NCBI GenBank assembly: GCA_944389745.1
Contig: CALXNM010000014.1
Location: forward strand, 1-37,445
Length of the DNA stretch: 37,445 nucleotides
Source: an uncultured Clostridia bacterium
GTDB taxonomy: Bacteria; Bacillota; Clostridia; TANB77; CAG-508
Reading direction: 5' to 3'
Position numbers and translations under genes: made by a program. The stretch's first letter is position 1, and every line of letters begins with the position of its first letter. Positions 18,801 to 26,347 of the stretch are shown here, piece by piece. The notes beneath the pieces were generated by a model that had not been told where the DNA came from, searched no databases, and saw only the letters and a program-made list of their open reading frames with translations.

Positions 18801-21800
18801 AAATGGAATAACTAATATTACGGTAAGAACTTTACCAGATAGGTACTATGATAACTATAAATTAACCGGAATAAAGTATAAAACAGAGAAGTCTGAAGAG
18901 AAAATAAAAGAGGTAGAAGTTGGAATAGAAGTACAGTTCTATAAAGAAATCTATACATATGAAGATTGGCAAACAATAGAAGAAGGAACATATCAAAATT
19001 ATAGATTAATGGCAGACATAGACTTTAGTGGGAAGACAAATATAAAAAATAATATAACAGTAAATAGATTAGAAGCGGAAAATAGAGTATATACATTAAA
19101 AAATATAGAATTAGAATTCAATAAAGAAAATACGGGATTAATAAACAATGTAAAAACAAGTATGAAAAATATAGGATTTGAGAATATAACATTAATAAAT
19201 ACAGCTGGTGCAGGAAGTTATTTTGGCGTTATAGCAGGTAATAGTGCTAATTTAGAAAATTTACAATTTAAAAAAATTACAGTTGACGGAACTGGAATAA
19301 GTTATGTAGGAGTTGTAGGTGGCGAAACATCGGGAAATATAGAAAATATAGAAATGAAGGAAATTAACATAAAAGGAAATAGTTATACAGGAGGATTTAT
19401 AGGAAATGTTAATATAAATATAGAAGGATATGTAAATAACATAGTGGGAGATAATGTAACAGTTAACTCAACCGGAAATTATGTTGGGGGAATGATAGGA
19501 CGAATAGGAGGAAGGCTATTAGAAACAAATAATTTACAAATAGAAAATGTAAATGTTTTAGGAAATGATTATATAGGTGGTCTAATAGGATATGTGGATT
19601 ACGTGGATGCGAGGTATTTAGAAACGAATAATGCAACGATTACTGGTAGTTCTTATATTGGGGGGATTGCTGGCTGCTTCGAAGCTCCTGCTACGGGCAC
19701 ATATGATAGACTTTATTTACAAACTAAAGGATCAACTTTAAATGCCAATTACCGTTTCGTAGGAGGGATTACGGGTTCGATGAATCATGGAAATTCACAG
19801 TTTTGGACAGTAGATGGGACAACAATTGATGCGACTACTTACTATTCTCAAGATATAGGCGGATTGTGTGGGATGATGAGCTGGGTTTATCTTAGTCGCT
19901 TTCAAGTAACAGATTCTAATATTATAACTAACGGTTTTAAAATTGGCGGTTGTGTTGGAAGTTTTAATCGGAGATGCGGGTGCGAGTTGTGGCTTTATAG
20001 GATATACTTCTGTTTATGGAAATAATTATGTTGGTGGGGTGATTGGAAGTTTGAATTATGGCAGTGTTACCAATGTTTATGTGAATGCGAATGTAGAAGC
20101 ATATTCATATGGTGCTGGAGGAGTGGTTGGTTTTTTGGATAATTCTTCTATGACAGCAACCTTAAATAGAACGAATTTGAATTATACAATGTTATTGGAT
20201 GCTGCGGTAACTGCGCCTTCTAAAGCAGGTGGCTTGATTGGAGATATAGCAACTGAAATTTACAGAGACCAATCATTCTATTACAACAACTATGTTGATG
20301 CGGATGTAACAAGTGAAAATACTTCGACAGGCTCGCTAATAATTGGAGGAAGACCAGATGAAAACTCATATATAACAAACACATATGTATATAAATTTAG
20401 TAAATTAAATGGAAATTATGTATATGCTACAAATGATAATATAAACGATAAACAATATCTAATTAGAACTGATTTAAATAATCAAAGCACATTCTCTAGT
20501 AAAATAGGATTAGGAACAACATATTGGAATTATGCACCATTGTCAGATGGCAAATATCCTAAGATAAAAGATTCATATTTATACAAACCAGAACTACAAA
20601 CTGGTGTTGACCTACCAACAGACCCAGAGATAGCAGAGTTAAATGCATTAAGTATAGGTGACGAAAACGATAATAATGTTAATGGAACTGGAGCTAACAC
20701 AAACAACTTAGCTGAAGAAAACAGGATATCAACTCAAAGTATAGAATCATTACCAAGTGTATCTGTTTATCCAGTATCAGTAAACGAAATAAACATAGAC
20801 TTTAGTTCAATCCCAGAACAAACTTGCTTTACATACTATGTAAATGGCGAAGAAAAAGAAACAATCGATTTAGAGCAGAAAACATATACCTTCAAATACA
20901 ACTATCAAGACACTTTAAAAATCAAACTAACAAACGGTACAGATGAAGAAACAATTACTATAAATCCCGATGATGCAAGAAGTGAAGCAAGCTTAATAGA
21001 AAACAATAATGCATACTTATTAGGTACTAACTTATACATAAACGGAGAATTACAGCAGGGCGAATATGTAAATGTATGTGATGGTTATGCGCTAAATAGC
21101 AATGGACAAATGTTAGACATTGCAACAAAACAATTATCAGATGGAGCAACTGAAACAAGTTTAGAAAACACAACAAAACCAATTCACACATACAACTACA
21201 AAGAAAACAACATAGAAGTTTATGGAACTTACAGTACAATAAATGACAATATAAAATCACAAATCTACAATGTTAGAAATGGACAATTGTCAGCAATATC
21301 AAACTATGTAGATATGAAAGTAGATAATAGTATTATAGATAACTACAATGACAAAGAATATCAAACAATACTGACATCTAATGGAGAATTAATTGATTTA
21401 AAAGAAAGGCTACAATATCCTGATAACTTCTTAAGTAGCAACATAAAGCAAATAGTACAAAATGCAGATACAGAAAAAGCAGAAATGATGGTATTGTATA
21501 ACACTGGAAAAGCCATTGTGTTCAACTATGTAACAGGAAATGTTATATATGAAAATGACGAAAAAGCAGATGAAGGACTAGTAAGTTATTTAACAAGAAG
21601 TTTCTCTAATATATGGAGTGACTGTGAAGATAGAGGGCAAGAATATGCAAAGGGTAAAGAGTTAGAAGAAAAACTTGCTAAATTACCAGTTGAAGAAGCA
21701 ATGCAAGAAAATAATAAAACTGAAAATAGCTCTTCAAATGAAACAAGTACTATTAGGAACAATAATAGCAATACTTTAGCTAATGTTAATGCAGACACAA

Positions 21801-22120
21801 ATTCAACAGTTAATAACAACGTAAGCAATACAATTGTAGATAGCAACTACATTACAGTATACAATGCAGACACTGGAGAATATGAAGTATACAGTGAGGA
21901 CGAAATACTAAATGGAGAAGATGAAAATCCGGTATCTGAAACAGAAAAAATAAAAGAAAATGGACTTGAAGGAGTATATGGATATGACACAAAAGAAGAA
22001 ACTAAACCACAAGCAAATGGAGCAGTAATAGTTATTGCAATAATTGCAGTTGCTATAATAGCGTTAGTTTTTTTAAGAAAAGTAATTGTAAAAAATAACA
22101 AAAAAGAGAAAAATAAATAA
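12834..22120 (+). CDS. Giant GLUG-repeat surface protein, about 3,094 residues, with two +1 frame breaks at CGGA
   Basis: AAAGGAAAG at 12818-12826 precedes ATG 12834. A basic N-terminus leads to a membrane segment (about residues 34-56), then an outer region: an acidic Asn/Glu linker near 280-320, fibronectin-like beta domains, a second linker near 690-725, a carbohydrate-binding-like jelly roll (about 913-1062), and a long array of GLUG-type repeats (pattern Y-x-G-G-I-x-G) between about 1680 and 2440. The protein ends with an Asn/Ser/Thr linker, one membrane segment and a basic tail. The frame must shift +1 at C17010 (RIDF then GPNIYF) and at C19969 (GSFN then GDAGAS). Otherwise it falls into three pieces ending at 17030, 20025 and 22120. 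GLUG repeats occur in adhesins and in IgA-protease-like surface proteins. An adhesin or glycan-binding role is inference. Confidence 0.8.
17010..17013 (+). other. CGGA frameshift site 3 (giant surface protein)
   Basis: The codon before is TTT. In-frame CGG leads to a stop six codons on (17028-17030). Reading GGA in +1 opens a frame of about 2.9 kb with the same domain style and composition. Confidence 0.8.
17880..20160 (+). repeat. GLUG-type protein repeat array
   Basis: More than a dozen units of the pattern (Y/N)-(I/V)-G-G-(I/L/V)-(I/A/V)-G followed by an Asn-rich strand, spaced mostly 25-40 residues, with one interruption by a beta-rich segment around 18600-19150. Nucleotide identity between units is low, so the array is old. 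Confidence 0.8.
19969..19972 (+). other. CGGA frameshift site 4 (giant surface protein, inside the GLUG array)
   Basis: The codon before is AAT. In-frame CGG leads to a stop at 20023-20025. Reading GGA in +1 continues the GLUG pattern at once (GDAGASCGFIGYTS, then YVGGVIGSLNYGS). Confidence 0.85.
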
Positions 22121-22158
22121 AAAAACTAGAGGTTCAAATTTGGAACCTCTAGTTTTTT
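22121..22158. terminator. Terminator between the giant gene and the asnB remnant
   Basis: CTAGAGGTTC (22126-22135) pairs perfectly with 22143-22152, with A and T runs on either side, so it can act on both strands. A related GGTTCC/GGAACC palindrome lies beside the 3' end of the intact asnB at 23365-23381. Confidence 0.85.
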
Positions 22159-22220
22159 TATATCTCAATCTTTGGCTCATATCTTTCAATCCACATGTTT
22201 ACTTGGCGCAAATATGCTAT
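22158..22220 (-). pseudogene. 20-codon remnant of an asnB 3' end
   Basis: On the minus strand the sequence reads IAYLRQVNMWIERYEPKIEI then stop. The intact asnB at 23403 ends in the same 20 positions with only three differences (R/C, I/L, R/K), yet many silent changes. Similarity ends abruptly upstream of IAYL. It is the tail of a second, older asnB copy, with its terminator still attached. Confidence 0.85.
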
Positions 22221-22272
22221 AAAAAATACTTATCATAAAATAAATGATTTATATAAAAATTATAAGAAACAC

Positions 22273-22301
22273 TTGACAATCACAAACAAACGTTCTATAA
22301 T
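22273..22301 (+). promoter_or_regulatory. Consensus promoter of dinD
   Basis: TTGACA (22273-22278), 17-nt spacer, TATAAT (22296-22301): a perfect sigma-A promoter, unusually strong, which implies a repressor. Confidence 0.85.
22284..22295. promoter_or_regulatory. Probable LexA (SOS) box
   Basis: AAAC-AAAC-GTTC differs at one position from the Gram-positive LexA consensus GAAC-N4-GTTC. It fills the spacer between -35 and -10, where repressor binding would block polymerase. The DinD identity of the downstream gene supports it. Confidence 0.65.
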
Positions 22302-22407
22302 TATTACACAGTAATATCATATAGGTTGTAATAAATGTAGTAAAAAATAAAGCAATAAATACTATAAATATGCTATTATGAGTAATATTACAAGGAAAGT
22401 GATAGTT

Positions 22408-23268
22408 ATGGAATTTGAAAAATCAAAACTAATAGAATTAAAAGAAAAGTTTGATTCTATTATTAACATAGAAGAAAAAGAAAATATAGAATTTTGGTAT
22501 GCAAGAGATTTGCAGATTCAATTAGGTTACAAAAGATGGGAAAATTTTTTTGAGACAATAAAAAAAGCAATGCAATCTTGTGAAAGTGCTGGAATACCTG
22601 TAAAAAATCATTTTCGTGAGGTCACGAAAATGATAAATTTAGCAAAAGGTGCAAAGAGACCAATACAAGACTATATGATAACGAGATATGCTTGTTATTT
22701 AATTGCTCAGAATGGAGATTCTAAAAAAGAAGAAATTGCATTTGCTCAAACATATTTTGCAGTACTAACTAGAAAACAAGAAATAATTGAAGATAGGATA
22801 AGACTAATGAATCGATTAGAAGCAAGAGAAAAACTAAAAGAATCAGAAAAGCAGTTATCTAAAAATATTTATGAAAGAGGAGTGGATGATTTAGGATTTG
22901 CAAGAATTCGTTCAAAGGGAGATTCGGCTTTATTTGGTGGATTAAATACAATGCAAATGAAAGCAAAATATGGGGTAAAAGAAAAGAGACCTCTTGCAGA
23001 TTTTTTACCAACTCTAACAATTGCAGCAAAAAATCTAGCAACTGAAATGACGAATTACAATGTAACTGAAAAAGATATGTATGGTGAAGAAAGTATAACG
23101 GAAGAACATGTGGATAATAACTTAAGCGTAAGAAACATGTTGGATAAAAGAGGCATTAAACCTGAAAATTTAAAACCTGCTGAAGATTTGAAAAAATTAG
23201 AGAGAAGAGTCAAATCCGAAAGTAAAAAAATAGCTAATAATAAGTTGCCTAAAAATGAATCAAATTAA
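22408..23268 (+). CDS. dinD: DNA-damage-inducible protein D (DinD)
   Basis: Two in-frame starts exist. ATG 22408 has AAGGAAAG upstream and gives the usual MEFEKSKLIELKEKFDSI opening; ATG 22378 has no ribosome site. The 286-residue protein shows the BRO-N-like beginning (ENIEFWYARDLQIQLGYKRWENF), the segment RPIQDYMITRYACYLIAQNGD, and the DinD-specific part DLGFARIRSKGDSALFGG, KRPLADFLPTLTIAAKNLA. In Escherichia coli DinD restrains RecA and is SOS-induced; Gram-positive relatives are less studied. Here a perfect promoter holds a LexA-like box. The gene stands between a remnant and the intact end of asnB, facing the latter, so it looks like an acquired cassette. Confidence 0.9.
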   Translation: MEFEKSKLIELKEKFDSIINIEEKENIEFWYARDLQIQLGYKRWENFFETIKKAMQSCESAGIPVKNHFREVTKMINLAKGAKRPIQDYMITRYACYLIAQNGDSKKEEIAFAQTYFAVLTRKQEIIEDRIRLMNRLEAREKLKESEKQLSKNIYERGVDDLGFARIRSKGDSALFGGLNTMQMKAKYGVKEKRPLADFLPTLTIAAKNLATEMTNYNVTEKDMYGEESITEEHVDNNLSVRNMLDKRGIKPENLKPAEDLKKLERRVKSESKKIANNKLPKNESN

Positions 23269-23325
23269 ATTAAAAATTTCATGAAAAGGAAGCCTAAATA
23301 AGTTGGTTCTGAGTTATAACAGCAT

Positions 23326-23383
23326 AAAAACTTGAGGTCACAATTTGTGACCTCAAAATAAGTTGGTTCCAAATTGGAACCTC
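23326..23383 (-). terminator. Convergent terminator region of asnB and dinD
   Basis: TTGAGGTCACAA at 23332-23343 is complementary to 23345-23356. On the minus strand it is followed by five T (plus-strand A run 23326-23330), so it terminates asnB. A second palindrome GGTTCCAA/TTGGAACC lies at 23365-23381, closer to the asnB stop. Confidence 0.7.
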
Positions 23384-23402
23384 AAGGCTATTATATAGTC
23401 TG

Positions 23403-25250
23403 TTATATCTCTATCTTTGGTTCATATTTCTCAAGCCACATGTTTACTTGACATAAATACGCAATTAATTGTGGACCGGTCATGAGCTGGCCAAACCATG
23501 GTCTGGTGAAGGCTTTACCGTCTGTTTCTAATATTTGTAATATATATTCTCTGTTTAATAAATTATTTATTGGTGCATTTTTATTATTCATTATTTTTGT
23601 TAGCATTTCTTTTACTGCTTTTAAGTATGTTGGATTCCATGTTTTAGGGTATGGACTTTTCTTTCTGTCTATTATTTCTGCTGGTAGTTTGTCTTTCATT
23701 ACATATCGTAATAATCCTTTTTCTCTGCCGTTTAGGGCTTTTATTTCCCATGGGATATTCCATACGTATTCTGCCAATCGGTAGTCGCAAAATGGTACTC
23801 TTATTTCAAATCCGTTGTACATTCCCATTCTATCTGATCTGTCTAATAGTGTTTGCATGAACCAATTTAATGTTAGGTGTGATATTTTTCTTTTTTCTAC
23901 TGTTTCTTTTGAGTCTGTGTCTAATATTTCTACATCTTCTAAGCTTTCGTTATATCTATAATCTATATATTCTTTTAAGTTGATTTTTTCTGCAATATTT
24001 GGATTTAGTAATTCTTGTCTTTCTTTTATTGCGATTGACCAAGGAAATGTTCCGCTGTTTAATGCATCTTCTCTAAAGAACCATGGATATCCTCCAAATA
24101 TTTCATCTGCACATTCTCCTGTAAGTGTTACTGTTGCTTCTTGTTTTACATTTTTGCAAAATAGCAACATAGATGAGTCTACATCTGCCATTCCAGGGAA
24201 GTCTCTTGCTATCATTGCGTCCTCTAATGCTTTTGCAAGTTCTGGTGTATCTAGCATTACTACATGATGGTCTGTTTTTAATTTTTTGCTCATTAAGTCT
24301 ATATAGTAATTATCTGAATTTGGTTGGAAATCTGTTTTTTGAAAATTTTTGTCATTATCTATATAGTCTATTGAATAGGTATTGAGTGTAGGCAATCCTT
24401 TTTCTTTATAGTAGTCAGATGCATACAGTGTAATTATACTTGAATCTAATCCACCAGACAGAAATGTACACAATGGAACATCACTTACAAGTTGACTTTT
24501 TATTGAATCTTCTAATAGATATAAAACTTTATCACAGGTTTTTTCAAAACTATCTGTATGAGGCTTGCTTTTTAATTTCCAGTAACGTTTTTTATGGAGT
24601 CCTGATTCATTAAATACAGCATAATAAGCAGGAGGTAATTCATATAGATTTTTAAATGAAGTAATTCCATTAGTATGGGCAGGGCCAATTCCAAACATTT
24701 CACTTATACCTTGTGCATCTAATACTGGTTCAATTCCTGGAAATTTTAAAATTGCTTTTACTTCTGATGCAAATATAAAGTTATTATTAAAAATTGTATA
24801 ATATAAGGGCTTTACTCCAAAGTGGTCACGTGCAATAAATATTTCTCTATCTTTTTGACTCCATATAGCGAAGGCAAATATTCCATTTAGTTTGCTTACA
24901 ATTTTTTCTTTATGAAGTACATATGATTTTAAAAGTATTTCGGTGTCTGAATGTGTTTCTAATTCTATATTATGTTCTTTTAAATCTTCTTTTAATTCTT
25001 TTGTATTATATATTTGACCATTATATACAATTATATATGTATTACCATTGTATTTAAAAGTCATAGGCTGTTTTCCGCCTTCTAGGTCTATTACAGAAAG
25101 TCTTCGATGAGCTAAAAGAACATTAGATTCGGTATGATATCCACATTCGTCTGGACCTCTTTTTCTTAATGTATTGTTCATAGAAATTAAAGAATCTTTT
25201 TTTGAATCTAAATTATCTTTAAGGTTAACTATACCAACAAAACCGCACAT
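23403..25250 (-). CDS. asnB: Glutamine-hydrolysing asparagine synthetase
   Basis: The start is fixed by the N-terminal nucleophile: Met1 at 25250 followed by Cys2 in MCGFVGIV, which must be exposed after Met removal. That gives 615 residues, normal for AsnB. The glutaminase domain (about 2-190) carries RGPDECGYH, LAHRRLSVIDL and YNGQIYN. The synthetase domain carries the ATP-pyrophosphatase loop SGGLDSS (265-271), and the late RSDRMGMYNGFEIRVPFCD motif. It makes asparagine from aspartate, glutamine and ATP. AAAGGA lies 12 nt upstream of this start. The gene is divergent from rpmF. No CGG codon is used in it. Confidence 0.95.
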   Translation of the reverse strand: MCGFVGIVNLKDNLDSKKDSLISMNNTLRKRGPDECGYHTESNVLLAHRRLSVIDLEGGKQPMTFKYNGNTYIIVYNGQIYNTKELKEDLKEHNIELETHSDTEILLKSYVLHKEKIVSKLNGIFAFAIWSQKDREIFIARDHFGVKPLYYTIFNNNFIFASEVKAILKFPGIEPVLDAQGISEMFGIGPAHTNGITSFKNLYELPPAYYAVFNESGLHKKRYWKLKSKPHTDSFEKTCDKVLYLLEDSIKSQLVSDVPLCTFLSGGLDSSIITLYASDYYKEKGLPTLNTYSIDYIDNDKNFQKTDFQPNSDNYYIDLMSKKLKTDHHVVMLDTPELAKALEDAMIARDFPGMADVDSSMLLFCKNVKQEATVTLTGECADEIFGGYPWFFREDALNSGTFPWSIAIKERQELLNPNIAEKINLKEYIDYRYNESLEDVEILDTDSKETVEKRKISHLTLNWFMQTLLDRSDRMGMYNGFEIRVPFCDYRLAEYVWNIPWEIKALNGREKGLLRYVMKDKLPAEIIDRKKSPYPKTWNPTYLKAVKEMLTKIMNNKNAPINNLLNREYILQILETDGKAFTRPWFGQLMTGPQLIAYLCQVNMWLEKYEPKIEI

Positions 25251-25318
25251 AAAACAATCAATTCCTTTCATAATTATATAAATAGTATATGAATATTTAA
25301 AGAAAAATGTAACTAGTG

Positions 25319-25347
25319 TTGACAAATTCAAAAAAAGTTAGTATAAT
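25319..25347 (+). promoter_or_regulatory. Promoter of rpmF
   Basis: TTGACA (25319-25324), 17-nt spacer, TATAAT (25342-25347). Perfect consensus, as expected for a ribosomal protein gene. Confidence 0.88.
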
Positions 25348-25418
25348 TTTATAGTATCAATTTAGAGAAAAGTATAAATACATATACAATAGATAATGGT
25401 TCAAGGGAGGGAGTAAAG

Positions 25419-25601
25419 ATGGCACAACCAAAAAGAAGATGGTCTAAAGCAAGAACAGGTTTAAGAAGATCAACATGGAAATTAGAAAACCAAAATTTAG
25501 TTGAATGTTCACATTGTCATGAACTTATAAAACAACATACTGTATGTCCTACATGTGGATATTATAATGGAAAAGAAGTAGTTGCTAAAAAAGAAAACTA
25601 A
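25419..25601 (+). CDS. rpmF: Ribosomal protein bL32, zinc-binding form
   Basis: This 60-residue protein opens MAQPKRRWSKARTG-x-RRSTWK, the bL32 signature, and holds four Cys (30, 33, 43, 46) in two C-x2-C pairs, so it is the zinc-ribbon form and not the Cys-less form induced on zinc shortage. It is part of the large ribosomal subunit. GGAGGGAG at 25407-25414 is a strong ribosome site. The gene has its own perfect promoter and a terminator. It lacks the usual yceD (DUF177) partner directly upstream. Confidence 0.96.
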   Translation: MAQPKRRWSKARTGLRRSTWKLENQNLVECSHCHELIKQHTVCPTCGYYNGKEVVAKKEN

Positions 25602-25622
25602 AATTAAAGATTAAAGATATTG

Positions 25623-25652
25623 GGTAGTTTTGTACTACCTTTTATTTTTTTT
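25623..25652 (+). terminator. Intrinsic terminator of rpmF
   Basis: GGTAGT (25623-25628) pairs with ACTACC (25634-25639), followed by a T-rich tail. Confidence 0.8.
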
Positions 25653-25663
25653 GCCTAAAATAA

Positions 25664-25692
25664 TTGATACAGTAATATTTAAATGATATAAT
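25664..25692 (+). promoter_or_regulatory. Promoter of the dCMP deaminase gene
   Basis: TTGATA (25664-25669), 17-nt spacer, TATAAT (25687-25692). Confidence 0.75.
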
Positions 25693-25739
25693 ATGAAAAC
25701 ATTAAAATAAAAAATATATAAATATAGAAAGGACTTAAT

Positions 25740-26234
25740 ATGGTTGATAGAATAGATAAAGAAAATTATTATTTAAACATAGCAAAATCTGTAGCAGAGA
25801 GGAGTACATGTTTATTAAAAAAATGTGGAGCTGTTATTGTGAATAATGATGAAATTATTGCAACTGGTTACAATGGGGCTCCAAGGGGAAGAGTAAATTG
25901 TATTGATTTAGGTTATTGCTCTAAAAAGAAGTTTTTCCCAAATGTAAGACATGCTGGTTATGATGCGTGTAGAAGCGTTCATGCAGAGCAAAATGCTATT
26001 ATAAGTGGGGCTAGAAAAGATATGCTTGGAGGAACACTTTATCTTGTACAATATAGAACAGATTCTGGTGAATATGAAATAGGACCTGGATGTTGTCAAT
26101 TGTGCAGAAAAATGATTATTAATAGTGGAATAAAGAAAGTATATGTTAGAATTAATGACTCTGAATATCAAGAAATAGATGTTCAAGAGTGGATAGAACA
26201 TGATGATTTATTAGAGGGAAAAATTACCTATTAA
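25740..26234 (+). CDS. comEB: dCMP deaminase (ComEB-like)
   Basis: This 164-residue enzyme shows the zinc deaminase motifs: H81-A-E83 in VHAEQNAIISG and the Cys pair C119-x2-C122 in GPGCCQLC. The N-terminal YYLNIAKSVAERSTC and TGYNGAPRG segments are typical of deoxycytidylate deaminases. It would convert dCMP to dUMP and so feed thymidylate synthesis in the cytosol. The first Cys motif reads GCCQLC instead of the usual PCxxC. AAAGGAC at 25728-25734 precedes the ATG. The gene has its own promoter and is probably transcribed alone. Confidence 0.87.
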   Translation: MVDRIDKENYYLNIAKSVAERSTCLLKKCGAVIVNNDEIIATGYNGAPRGRVNCIDLGYCSKKKFFPNVRHAGYDACRSVHAEQNAIISGARKDMLGGTLYLVQYRTDSGEYEIGPGCCQLCRKMIINSGIKKVYVRINDSEYQEIDVQEWIEHDDLLEGKITY

Positions 26235-26251
26235 TTATTAAATAAGGCAAA

Positions 26252-26281
26252 TTGAAATAGACAAATTATTTTAAATATATT
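26252..26281 (+). promoter_or_regulatory. Possible promoter of the GT-C-like pair
   Basis: TTGAAA (26252-26257), 18-nt spacer, TATATT (26276-26281). Confidence 0.4.
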
Positions 26282-26347
26282 GTTTATTAAACTTAGGCTA
26301 AACTTATTTACGACTTTTAAACAAAACGAAAGGGTTAAAAATACCAA

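Noticed and set aside
12834..22120. Giant gene as three separate genes or as a decayed pseudogene
   Set aside because: Both breaks have the CGGA form, the frames join without loss, and long open frames follow each break.
25251..25331. N-terminal extension of asparagine synthetase
   Set aside because: The enzyme needs Cys directly after the first Met, which fixes the start at 25250.
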